DNA of 64,000 bases from Actinomycetes bacterium (lineage in GTDB: Bacteria > Actinomycetota > Actinomycetes > Actinomycetales > Microbacteriaceae): positions 1-64,000 of the forward strand of contig JAEXHA010000021.1 in the NCBI GenBank assembly GCA_023450335.1, read 5' to 3'. Each line of letters begins with the position of its first letter. Position 1 is the first letter of the stretch. The position numbers and the translations under genes are program-made. This document shows, one piece after another, positions 36,369 through 44,013 of this stretch. Under the pieces are notes generated by a model. It saw only the letters and a list, made by a program, of their open reading frames with translations. It made no database searches and was not told the DNA's origin.

Positions 36369-36441
36369 TCCAAGCAGTATTGCTATCGGGCGGTATATAA
36401 CGGTCCTCGAGGTGCGACGTCAATAGCTCGGGTGGCCGGGC

Positions 36442-37245
36442 TCACGCCTTCGGGGCGTCGACGGCGCCGCCGAAGCGGCGGTCGCGGTCGAGGTACAGCG
36501 AGATCGCGTGCCACAGGTCGGTACGCGAGAAGTCGGGCCACAGCGTGTCGAGGAACACCATCTCTGCGTACGCCGATTCCCACAGCAGGAAGTTCGATGT
36601 GCGCTGCTCGCCGGATGACCGGATGAACAGGTCGACGTCGGGCATGTCGGGGATGTACAGGTGACGCCGGATCGTCTTCTCGGTGATCGCGCCCGGCCTC
36701 AGGCGGCCCGCGGCGATGTCCTCGCCGATGCGCCGCATGGCGTCGACGAGTTCGACGCGGCCGCCGTAGTTGATGCACATCGTGAGGGTGAGCACATCGT
36801 TGCCGGCCGTCAGCTTCTCGGCGAACTGCAGCTCTTTGATCACCGAGCCCCACAGCCGCGGCTTGCGCCCGGCCCATCGCACGCGCACGCCCCACTCGTT
36901 GAGCTGGTCGCGGCGCCGATGCAGCACGTCGCGGTTGTATCCCATGAGGAAGCGCACCTCGTCGGGTGACCGGCTCCAGTTCTCGGTCGAGAACGCGTAG
37001 ACGCTCAGGTGCTTGACGCCGGCCTGCACGGCGCCGGCGACGACGTCGAGCAGCACCTCCTCCCCCGCGCGATGCCCCTCGATGCGGGTCAGTCCCCGGC
37101 GGTTGGCCCACCGGCCGTTGCCGTCCATCACGATCGCGACGTGCTGCGGGACGCTGCCGCGCGGGAAAGCCGGCGACTGGATGCCGGTCCAGTCCAGCGG
37201 CCGGTAGGGCACGGCATCGCGGTGCGTGTACGGCTTGGGGGTCAT
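36442..37245 (-). CDS. uppS: isoprenyl transferase (cis-prenyl diphosphate synthase)
   Basis: 267 residues. It adds isopentenyl units in cis to make the C50/C55 lipid carrier for wall synthesis. The catalytic start IVMDGNGRWANRRGL (about residue 37) has the essential Asp, HRAGEE follows, VYAFSTENWSRSPDEV is intact, and RSSGEQRTSNFLLWESAYAE is near the C-terminus. Start: the ATG overlapping the recO stop (ATGA). Orthologous to Rv2361c, a decaprenyl diphosphate synthase; the chain length cannot be read from the sequence. Confidence 0.95.
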   Translation of the reverse strand: MTPKPYTHRDAVPYRPLDWTGIQSPAFPRGSVPQHVAIVMDGNGRWANRRGLTRIEGHRAGEEVLLDVVAGAVQAGVKHLSVYAFSTENWSRSPDEVRFLMGYNRDVLHRRRDQLNEWGVRVRWAGRKPRLWGSVIKELQFAEKLTAGNDVLTLTMCINYGGRVELVDAMRRIGEDIAAGRLRPGAITEKTIRRHLYIPDMPDVDLFIRSSGEQRTSNFLLWESAYAEMVFLDTLWPDFSRTDLWHAISLYLDRDRRFGGAVDAPKA

Positions 37246-37970
37246 CGTGCGCCTTCCATGTGGCCCAGGGAGCGGATGCCGCGCTCGAGATGCCACTGGG
37301 CGTAGGCGGCCACGAGGCCGGATGCGGCGCCGGTCGCCTCGGCGGTGGACCCGTCGACGACGTCCCACTCGCCGGCAAGGAGCGCGCGCAGCAGACCGCC
37401 CGTCTCAGGACGCAGCCGCGCCGACCCCGCCGGCGCGCAGTCGCCGCACACGGTGCCGCCCAGCTGGGCGACGAACCACTCGTGCGGGCCGGGGCGACCG
37501 CAGCGGGTGCAGTCGTGCAGCCCCGGCGCCCAGCCCGACAGAGACATCGCGCGCAGCAGGTACGAATCGAGCACCGACCGCGAGGCGTGGTCGCCTCGCG
37601 CGAGCGAGCGCAGTCCACCCACCAGCAGCAGATACTGCTGCGGCGTGGTCTCGGCCTCGTTGAGCCGGTCGGCGGCCTCGACCATCGCGTGCGCGGCGGT
37701 GTAGCGGTCGTAGTCGGCGACGATCGCGGCGCCGTACGAGCCGAGCGATTCTGCCTGCTGCACGATGTCGAGCGTGCGGCCCTTGTAGAGCTGGACGTCG
37801 GCGACCATGAACGGCTCGAGGCGCGCACCGAACCGCGAGGAGGTGCGCCGCACGCCCTTGGCGACGGCGCGCACCTTGCCGTGACGTCTGCTGAGCAGCG
37901 TCACGATGCGGTCTGCTTCACCCAGCTTGTGGGTGCGCAGGACCACGACCTCGTCGCGGTAGGTGGGCAC
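37242..37970 (-). CDS. recO: DNA repair protein RecO
   Basis: 242 residues with a GTG start (PTYRDEVVVLRTHKLGEADRIV). It is a RecFOR-pathway mediator that loads RecA at gaps and anneals ssDNA. The N-terminal OB fold (to about 80) contains VRAVAKGVRRTSSRFGARLEPF. The zinc site is formed by the pairs CTRC and CGDC (HDCTRCGRPGPH, GTVCGDCAPAG). GATAAT (37977-37982) lies six bases upstream and no Shine-Dalgarno is visible, so the mRNA is probably leaderless. The stop overlaps the uppS ATG. Confidence 0.95.
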   Translation of the reverse strand: MPTYRDEVVVLRTHKLGEADRIVTLLSRRHGKVRAVAKGVRRTSSRFGARLEPFMVADVQLYKGRTLDIVQQAESLGSYGAAIVADYDRYTAAHAMVEAADRLNEAETTPQQYLLLVGGLRSLARGDHASRSVLDSYLLRAMSLSGWAPGLHDCTRCGRPGPHEWFVAQLGGTVCGDCAPAGSARLRPETGGLLRALLAGEWDVVDGSTAEATGAASGLVAAYAQWHLERGIRSLGHMEGAR

Positions 37971-37976
37971 TGTTCG

Positions 37977-38000
37977 ATTATCCCTTCCGCCAGTGACAAT
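37977..38000. promoter_or_regulatory. divergent leaderless promoters of recO and the TRIC gene
   Basis: Minus strand: GATAAT (37977-37982), six bases, GTG of recO. Plus strand: GACAAT (37995-38000), six bases, GTG at 38007. The two -10 boxes are 12 bases apart, so the promoters must interfere with each other. Confidence 0.6.
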
Positions 38001-38006
38001 GGACCT

Positions 38007-38693
38007 GTGACAGAGCCGCTGTTCGTGATCCCGCTGTGGGCGGACCTCGTCGCCGTGGGCCTGGGCGGCGTGCAGGGCGCGCTGTTCGCCTCGGGGTTCG
38101 TGGGCCAGCGTCGCCTCGATTTGCTCGGCGTGACGATCATCGGCATTGTCATGGGCATGGGCGGCGGTCTCATCCGCGATCTCATGCTCAACGTCGAGCT
38201 GGCCACGATGCAGAGCAACTGGTATCTGCTGACCGCCGTCGCCGCGGCCCTGGCGGGCATGCTGCTGGCGGGGCTGTTCCGGCGGCTCAACGCCGTCATC
38301 GTGGCGCTGGACGCTTTGGTGATCGGGCTGTTCGGGGCGTTCGGAACGGCCAAGGCGCTGGCGCTGGGACTGCCGGCGGTGCCGGCCGTCTTCGTCGGCG
38401 CCTGTGCCGCGGTGGGAGGTGGCATCCTGCGCGACATGATGATGGGGCTGCCGGTGGCGATCATGCACGTGGGCTCGCTGTACGCGATCGCCGCGGCACT
38501 GGGTTGCGCGGTACTGGCTGCGACGCACGCGATGGGTGCACCGCTTGTGGCGGCAGCCATCGCGTGCGTCGTGGTGACGACGATCATCCGGCTTCTGGCG
38601 GTGATCTTCGACATCTCCCTGCCGGAGCAGCGAGCTCTTCATCGCCGAAAGGTCGCGGTGGAGACCTCGGCGATACCGATCGTCAAGCCGTGA
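38007..38693 (+). CDS. TRIC cation channel family (UPF0126) membrane protein
   Basis: 228 residues with about seven membrane helices in two related halves. Each half has the conserved glycine/arginine motif: GGGLIRDLML (about 51) and GGGILRDMMMG (about 136). Prokaryotic TRIC proteins are trimeric K+/Na+ channels; whether this one conducts is inferred from the family. The C-terminal tail (LPEQRALHRRKVAVETSAIPIVKP) is cytosolic. GTG start with a -10 box six bases before it. It ends just before the convergent leuA stop. Confidence 0.9.
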   Translation: MTEPLFVIPLWADLVAVGLGGVQGALFASGFVGQRRLDLLGVTIIGIVMGMGGGLIRDLMLNVELATMQSNWYLLTAVAAALAGMLLAGLFRRLNAVIVALDALVIGLFGAFGTAKALALGLPAVPAVFVGACAAVGGGILRDMMMGLPVAIMHVGSLYAIAAALGCAVLAATHAMGAPLVAAAIACVVVTTIIRLLAVIFDISLPEQRALHRRKVAVETSAIPIVKP

Positions 38694-38700
38694 GGGGCTC

Positions 38701-40467
38701 TCAGACAGCGGCGAGTTCAGGCGCGGCCTGATCCTGACGGGTGCGGATCGCGCGGTTCAGCCCCGACACGATCGCCTTGAGGCTCGCAGTCGAGATATCG
38801 CCGTCGATGCCGACGCCCCACAGCCGCTCACCGTCGATGTGCAGCTCGACGTACGCCGCGGCCTGCGCGTCGCCACCGGCGCTGAGAGCGTGCTCGACGT
38901 AGTCATAGACCGCGATGTCGAAACCCTGCGCGCGCACGACCTCGAGGAACGCGGCGACCGGGCCGTTGCCGTGGCCGGTCGCGTCGACGCTGGCATCGCC
39001 GTCGCGCAGCGTCACTGCGAGGGCCACATCGCCGGTCATGTCGCTCTCGGTGCGCGTCGACAGCAGTTCGAAGCGGCCCCATTTCGCGTCGTCGATGGAT
39101 GCCGGGAGATACTCATCGGTGAAGATCGACCAGATGTCGTCACTGGACACTTCACCGCCCTCGGCATCGGTCTTGGCCTGCACCACGCCCGAGAACTCGA
39201 TCTGGAGCTTGCGCGGCAGATCCAGAGCATGGTCGTTCTTGAGCAGGTAGGCGACGCCGCCCTTGCCGGACTGCGAGTTGACACGGATGACCGCTTCGTA
39301 CGAGCGGCCCAGGTCCTTCGGGTCGATCGGCAGGTACGGCACGGCCCATTCGATGTCGTCGACGGTGACGCCGGCGGCCGTGGCCCTGGCATCCATCGCC
39401 TCGAAACCCTTCTTGATGGCGTCCTGGTGCGACCCGCTGAACGCGGTGAAGACGAGGTCGCCCGCCCACGGGCTGCGTTCGGGCACCGGGAGCTGGTTGC
39501 AGTACTCGGCCGTCCGCTTGACGTGGTCGATGTCGCTGAAGTCGATCTGGGGGTCGATGCCCTGGGTGAGCAGGTTGATGCCCAGCGCCACCAGGTCGAC
39601 GTTCCCCGTGCGCTCCCCGTTGCCGAACAGGCATCCCTCGATGCGGTCGGCGCCGGCCATGTATCCCAGCTCGGCCGCGGCGACTGCGGTGCCGCGGTCG
39701 TTGTGCGGGTGCAGCGAGAGGATGACGTTCTCGCGGTGGTTCAGGTGCCGGCTCATCCATTCGATCGAGTCGGCGTACACATTGGGCGTGGCCATCTCGA
39801 CGGTCGCGGGCAGGTTGATGATGACCTTGCGGTCGGGGCTCGGCTCGAACACGTCGAGCACCTGGTTGCAGATGTCGAGGGCGAACTCCAGCTCGGTGCC
39901 CGTGTACGACTCCGGGGAGTATTCGTAATACACCGTGGTCTCGGGGATGCGCTTCTCGTACTCGCGGCACAGGCGCGCGCCCTCGAGGGCGATGTCGATG
40001 ACGCCCTGCTTGTCCGTGCGGAACACGACCTCGCGCTGCACGATGCTCGTCGAGTTGTACAGGTGCACGATGGCCTGCTTGGCGCCGGCGATGGCCTCAT
40101 ACGTGCGCTCGATGAGGTGCTCGCGCGACTGGGTCAGCACCTGGATGGTGACGTCGTCGGGAATCAGGTCCTCGTCGATGAGCTGACGGACGAAGTCGAA
40201 GTCGGTCTGGCTGGCCGACGGGAAACCGACCTCGATCTCCTTGTACCCCATCTTCACGAGCAGCTCGAACATGATCCGCTTGCGCTCGGGGCTCATCGGG
40301 TCGATGAGCGCCTGGTTGCCGTCGCGCAGGTCGACCGCGCACCAGCGCGGCGCCTTCTCGATGCGGGCGGCCGGCCACGTGCGGTCGGGCAGGTCCACCC
40401 GGATCTGCTCGTGGTAGGGCCGATACTTGTGGATCGGCATGCCGGAGGGCTTCTGGGTGTTGTCCAT
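38701..40467 (-). CDS. leuA: 2-isopropylmalate synthase
   Basis: 588 residues, the actinobacterial long form. It condenses acetyl-CoA with 2-oxoisovalerate, the first committed step of leucine synthesis. The DRE-TIM metallolyase barrel shows WCAVDLRDGNQAL (about 43-55), VGFPSASQTDFDFVR, and HPHNDRGTAVAAAELG with the metal-binding His residues. GADRIEGCLFGNGERTGN completes the active site. The C-terminal regulatory domain (from about 440, VSSDDIWSIF ... ALSAGGDAQAAAYVELHIDG) binds leucine for feedback inhibition. A leader peptide and hairpin precede the gene (40512-40580). Confidence 0.97.
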   Translation of the reverse strand: MDNTQKPSGMPIHKYRPYHEQIRVDLPDRTWPAARIEKAPRWCAVDLRDGNQALIDPMSPERKRIMFELLVKMGYKEIEVGFPSASQTDFDFVRQLIDEDLIPDDVTIQVLTQSREHLIERTYEAIAGAKQAIVHLYNSTSIVQREVVFRTDKQGVIDIALEGARLCREYEKRIPETTVYYEYSPESYTGTELEFALDICNQVLDVFEPSPDRKVIINLPATVEMATPNVYADSIEWMSRHLNHRENVILSLHPHNDRGTAVAAAELGYMAGADRIEGCLFGNGERTGNVDLVALGINLLTQGIDPQIDFSDIDHVKRTAEYCNQLPVPERSPWAGDLVFTAFSGSHQDAIKKGFEAMDARATAAGVTVDDIEWAVPYLPIDPKDLGRSYEAVIRVNSQSGKGGVAYLLKNDHALDLPRKLQIEFSGVVQAKTDAEGGEVSSDDIWSIFTDEYLPASIDDAKWGRFELLSTRTESDMTGDVALAVTLRDGDASVDATGHGNGPVAAFLEVVRAQGFDIAVYDYVEHALSAGGDAQAAAYVELHIDGERLWGVGIDGDISTASLKAIVSGLNRAIRTRQDQAAPELAAV

Positions 40468-40511
40468 GATGTCGCTGTTCTCTCGTCAGATGAGGCGGGC
40501 CAACACCAAGC

Positions 40512-40551
40512 TCCGCGACGAGGGAGGCCCTAGAACGTGGCCTCGTCGCGG
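40512..40551 (-). promoter_or_regulatory. leuA leader hairpin (probable leucine-responsive element)
   Basis: CCGCGACGAGG (40551-40541, inside the leader ORF) pairs with CCTCGTCGCGG (40523-40513): 11 perfect base pairs. The TAG stop of the leader peptide lies in the loop. No T-run follows, so a plain intrinsic terminator is unlikely. Actinobacterial leuA leaders of this kind have been described as leucine-responsive RNA elements. Confidence 0.65.
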
Positions 40552-40580
40552 CAGCTAAGGAGGAGCTGGCCGAAGCGCAT
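40530..40580 (-). CDS. leuA leader peptide (16 aa, three Leu in a row)
   Basis: The product is MRFGQLLLSCRDEATF. Three consecutive Leu codons (CTC CTC CTT) sit just before the hairpin arm, so ribosome stalling at low leucyl-tRNA would keep the downstream RNA from folding. The stop is about 60 bases before the leuA ATG. There is no clear Shine-Dalgarno (GTTCAC precedes the ATG), so the leader may itself begin a near-leaderless transcript. The evidence is the arrangement alone; the peptide need not have any other role. Confidence 0.7.
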   Translation of the reverse strand: MRFGQLLLSCRDEATF

Positions 40581-40654
40581 GTGAACAGAGTACACCCGAA
40601 CATCCGCCGGTGACGACGATGAGACGCTCGGTGCGGCGGCGACACTGTAGGGGC

Positions 40655-41287
40655 ATGACACGTCTACGACACGCAGCGGTACTGCTGACGGGGTGCACGC
40701 TGGTCGGGCTGCTCGCGGCCTGTGCCTCGGGGATGGATGCCGGTGCGGCGCCCGATGCGCCGGTCGGCCAGTCGCTCGGATCGCTCGACCCGGGGTTGCC
40801 GGACGGCGAGGTGATCGCGGAGGGCACCGTGCTCGAAGACAGCGACGGGGCGCGGGTGTGCTTCGCGGTGATGGAGTCCTATCCCCCGCAGTGCGGCGGG
40901 CTGCCCGTGGCCGGGTGGAGCTGGGACGGCCTCGACGGGGCCGAGACGGCGAACGGCGTCACGTGGGGCGCGTATGCCGTGCAGGGCACGTACGACGGCG
41001 AGGTGCTGACGGTCACCGAGCCGCCGGTGCTGCTGGCGCTGTACGACCCGATGATGCGCGAGGACCCGACCGGCGGTGAGCCCGGCGACACCGACGAGGC
41101 GACGCTGCTGAGCCTCGAGGAGGAGCTTCCTGAGCGGCTCGGCGACCAGCTGCTGGGGTGGTGGCCGCAGGACGGGAGGATGTGGGCGCAGGTCATCTGG
41201 GACGACGGCACGTGGCAGGATGCCGCGGACGCCGATTACGGCGAGGGCGCCGTCATCATCCAGCCGTGGCTGCGCGAGGTGGGCTGA
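40655..41287 (+). CDS. lipoprotein of unknown function
   Basis: 210 residues. A lipoprotein signal (RHAAVLLTGCTLVGLLAACASG) has lipobox LAAC with Cys at about 23; lipidation would anchor it outside the membrane. The mature part is acidic with a central beta-like region (EVIAEGTVLEDSDGARVCFAV, PQCGGLPVAGWSWDG) containing a probable Cys pair and several Trp residues. Two Asp/Glu-rich stretches follow. Similar small Cys-pair lipoproteins occur across Microbacteriaceae without a known role. CACTGT six bases before the ATG could be a -10 box. Divergent from leuA. Confidence 0.8.
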   Translation: MTRLRHAAVLLTGCTLVGLLAACASGMDAGAAPDAPVGQSLGSLDPGLPDGEVIAEGTVLEDSDGARVCFAVMESYPPQCGGLPVAGWSWDGLDGAETANGVTWGAYAVQGTYDGEVLTVTEPPVLLALYDPMMREDPTGGEPGDTDEATLLSLEEELPERLGDQLLGWWPQDGRMWAQVIWDDGTWQDAADADYGEGAVIIQPWLREVG

Positions 41288-41303
41288 CCGCGCACCGACG
41301 CGG

Positions 41304-42197
41304 TCAGAAGCCGAGTCGACCGAGCTGCTTGGGGTCGCGCTGCCACTCCTTGGCGATGCGCACGTGGAGCTTGAGGAACACCTTCGTTCCCACGAGCGGT
41401 TCGATCTGCGCGCGGGCACGGGCGCCCACGTCGCGCAGCCGGGCGCCCTTGTGCCCGATGATGATGCCCTTCTGGCTGTCGCGCTCGACGACGATGTTCG
41501 CGTACACGTCGGTGATCTCGGCATCCTCGCGGGCCGCGATGTCGTCGATGGTGACCGCGATCGAGTGCGGCAACTCGTCGCGAACGCCCTCCAGCGCCGC
41601 CTCCCGGATGATCTCGGCGACGCGGTCTTCGAGCGATTCGTCGGTGACGACGCCGTCCTCGTACAGGGCGGGGCCTTCGGGCATCAACTGCAGCAGTTCG
41701 TCGGCGAGCACCTCGAGCTGTTCGCCGGCGACGGCCGACAACGGGATCACCGCCGCCCAGTCCTCGCGGAGGCTGTCGACCTCCATGAGCCGCTCGGTGA
41801 TCTGGTCGCGTCCGGCGATGTCGGTCTTCGTGACGATCGCGACCTTCTTCGCGCGCGGGTAGCCGTCCAGGGACGCGGCGATCCGCCGGTCGCCGGGGCC
41901 GACCTTCTCGGTCGCCGGCACGAGGAATCCGATGGCGTCGACGTCGCCGAGCACCTGCTCGACGAGGTCGTTGAGACGCTGTCCCAGCAGGGTGCGCGGC
42001 CGGTGGATGCCGGGGGTGTCGACGATGACGAGCTGTCCGGCGGGCCGGTTGAGGATGCCGCGGATGGCACGGCGCGTGGTCTGCGGCTTGTCGCTGGTGA
42101 TGGCGACCTTCTCGCCCACGAGCGCGTTGGTGAGCGTCGACTTGCCCACGTTGGGGCGACCGACTAAGGTGACGAAGCCGGAACGGTGTGCGGTCAT
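41304..42197 (-). CDS. era: GTPase Era
   Basis: 297 residues. It is a ribosome-assembly GTPase acting on the 30S subunit. G1 is GRPNVGKST, G2 region KPQTTRRAIRGI, G3 DTPG, G4 TKTD, and G5 is SAVAG. The C-terminal KH domain binds the 16S 3' end: VERDSQKGIIIGHKGARLRDVG. The ATG overlaps the stop of the CNNM gene (ATGA). It is the last gene of the minus-strand translation/ribosome cluster and ends 16 bases from the convergent lipoprotein gene. Confidence 0.97.
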   Translation of the reverse strand: MTAHRSGFVTLVGRPNVGKSTLTNALVGEKVAITSDKPQTTRRAIRGILNRPAGQLVIVDTPGIHRPRTLLGQRLNDLVEQVLGDVDAIGFLVPATEKVGPGDRRIAASLDGYPRAKKVAIVTKTDIAGRDQITERLMEVDSLREDWAAVIPLSAVAGEQLEVLADELLQLMPEGPALYEDGVVTDESLEDRVAEIIREAALEGVRDELPHSIAVTIDDIAAREDAEITDVYANIVVERDSQKGIIIGHKGARLRDVGARARAQIEPLVGTKVFLKLHVRIAKEWQRDPKQLGRLGF

Positions 42198-43549
42198 GCG
42201 GATTCTCCTCTGCGCCGGAGGCGCGTCTCACCGGTCGTCGGCAGGCGGATCTCGCCGGTCTGAGCGCCGGCCGAAGCCCGCCGCCAGGCCTCGAGCTCTG
42301 GGGTCTGCTCGACGAAAACGGTGGCCAGCCCCCGGCCGCGGCCGCGCGAGGCGCCCCCGGTCAGCACGAGGCCGCCGTACTCGGCGGTCGCTCCGGGCAG
42401 CGGTACGCGGCCGAGCACCTTTCCCAGCAGCCCGCCGATCGAGTCGACCTCGTCGTCTTCGAGGTCGATGCCGAACAGGTCACCCACTTCGTCCAGCCCC
42501 AGGCGTGCACTGACGCGATAGCGACCCTCTTCGAGGACGACGATCTCCGTGGAACGGGCGTCGTACTCGTCGGCGATATCGCCCACCAGCTCCTCGATGA
42601 GGTCTTCGAGCGTCACCAGTCCCGCGACGCCGCCGTACTCGTCCACGACGAGGCAGACGTGGACGGCGTCCTTCTTCATCTGCTGCAGCAGGGTCTCGGC
42701 CTTCATCGACTCGGGCACGAAGACGGCCGGCCGCGCGATCTGGGCGACCGGCGCCGTGCGCCAGGCGGTTTCGTCGCGGTAGGCGAACTGCACGAGATCC
42801 TTCAGATACACCACGCCGGTGATGTCGTCGGACTCGCCGTCGGCGACGGGAATGCGCGACACGCCCTTGTCGAGGAACAGTTGCATGGCCTGCTGCGTCG
42901 TGGATCCGGCATCCATCGTCACCATGTCCGTGCGCGGCACCATGACCGCGCGCACGATCGTGTCGGTGAAGTCGAACACCGAGTGGATGAGCGAGCGGTC
43001 GTCCTCTTCGATGAGATCCTGTGACGCAGCCTCGTCGACCATGCTCAGCAGCTGCTCCTCTGACGCGAACGTGCCGCTGCGCTGTACCCCCGGCGTCAAT
43101 CGACGGCCCAGCAGCACGAGCAGGTGCGCAAGTGGGCCGAGCACGATCCGCGCCCCGCGCACGACGGGCGCGCACACGCGCAGCAGCGGCTTGGCGTGCT
43201 GTCGCCCCACGCTGCGGGGGCTCGCGCCGACGAGCACGAACGAGACGGCGGTCATGAGCACAGCCGCGGCGAGCATAGCCCACCAGATGCTCTCGAACAG
43301 GATCGTGAAGGCGACCGTGACCAGCACCGCGGCCGTGGTCTCGGCGAGGATTCGGATGAAGACGACAGCATCGGCATGGGCATCGGGGTCTGCGGCGATG
43401 CGCGCGAGCGACTCCGGACGGCGGGCGGTGACCCCCAGCTCGGCCAGGTCGCCGCGCGACGTGACCGACAGGGCCGCGTCCAGGGCGGCCATGAGACCAC
43501 CGAGCGCGACGAGCAGAACGGCGCCGACCAGCAGCAGGATCTCGGTCAT
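42194..43549 (-). CDS. CNNM/HlyC-CorC family membrane protein with CBS domains
   Basis: 451 residues. An N-terminal DUF21/CNNM transmembrane region has about four helices (ILLLVGAVLLVALGGLMAALD and later AMLAAAVLMTAVSFVLVG). The CBS pair starts at about 210 (VRAVMVPRTDMVTMDAGSTTQQAM, then AVFVPESMKAETLLQQM), followed by VCLVVDEYGGVAGLVTLEDL. A C-terminal transporter-associated CorC_HlyC domain follows. Proteins of this family take part in Mg2+/Co2+ efflux or sensing; the old label hemolysin is misleading. Position between ybeY and era is conserved (Rv2366c). Overlaps both neighbours by four bases. Confidence 0.94.
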   Translation of the reverse strand: MTEILLLVGAVLLVALGGLMAALDAALSVTSRGDLAELGVTARRPESLARIAADPDAHADAVVFIRILAETTAAVLVTVAFTILFESIWWAMLAAAVLMTAVSFVLVGASPRSVGRQHAKPLLRVCAPVVRGARIVLGPLAHLLVLLGRRLTPGVQRSGTFASEEQLLSMVDEAASQDLIEEDDRSLIHSVFDFTDTIVRAVMVPRTDMVTMDAGSTTQQAMQLFLDKGVSRIPVADGESDDITGVVYLKDLVQFAYRDETAWRTAPVAQIARPAVFVPESMKAETLLQQMKKDAVHVCLVVDEYGGVAGLVTLEDLIEELVGDIADEYDARSTEIVVLEEGRYRVSARLGLDEVGDLFGIDLEDDEVDSIGGLLGKVLGRVPLPGATAEYGGLVLTGGASRGRGRGLATVFVEQTPELEAWRRASAGAQTGEIRLPTTGETRLRRRGESA

Positions 43550-44013
43550 GCGCGTCGTCGACGCTCAGCGGCGTGGAACGCCACGATGAGCTCGCGCTGC
43601 AGGCCGAACATCTCGCGTTCCTCAGCCGGCTCGGCGTGGTCGAAGCCCAGCAGATGCAGCAGGCCGTGCGTGGTCAGCAGGATGAGCTCGTCGAGCGTGG
43701 AATGGTGCGCGGCCTGTGCCTGGGTCTCGGCGACCTGCGGGCACAGCACGATGTCGCCGAGCAACCCGGCGGGGGTCGGCGACTCCTCGGTGCCCGGCCG
43801 CAGCTCGTCCATCGGGAAGCTCAGCACGTCTGTGGGGCCGGGCTCGTCCATCCACTGCACGTGCAGGGCCTCCATCGCCCCCTCGTCGACCAGCAGGATC
43901 GCGAGGTCGGCGTCAGGGCTGACGTTCAGCTGCGCGAGGTTGTGCTCGGTCAGGCGCAGCAGCACGGTCTCATCGACCTCGACGCCGGACTCGTTGGTGA
44001 TCTCGATCGTCAT
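43546..44013 (-). CDS. ybeY: endoribonuclease YbeY (rRNA maturation)
   Basis: 155 residues. It is a zinc-dependent RNase for 16S 3'-end maturation and ribosome quality control. The zinc site is HGLLHLLGFDH (H-x3-H-x5-H, about residue 115-125). TDVLSFPMDE is the second conserved stretch. Start ATG overlapping the phoH stop; its own stop overlaps the next start. phoH-ybeY-CNNM-era is a widely conserved series, and PhoH and YbeY are often found fused or paired. Confidence 0.96.
   Translation of the reverse strand: MTIEITNESGVEVDETVLLRLTEHNLAQLNVSPDADLAILLVDEGAMEALHVQWMDEPGPTDVLSFPMDELRPGTEESPTPAGLLGDIVLCPQVAETQAQAAHHSTLDELILLTTHGLLHLLGFDHAEPAEEREMFGLQRELIVAFHAAERRRRA

Noticed and set aside
40512..40551. 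Intrinsic terminator in the leuA leader
   Set aside because: The stem is strong but is followed by GAGCTTGG, with no T-run, so it was listed as a leader hairpin instead.
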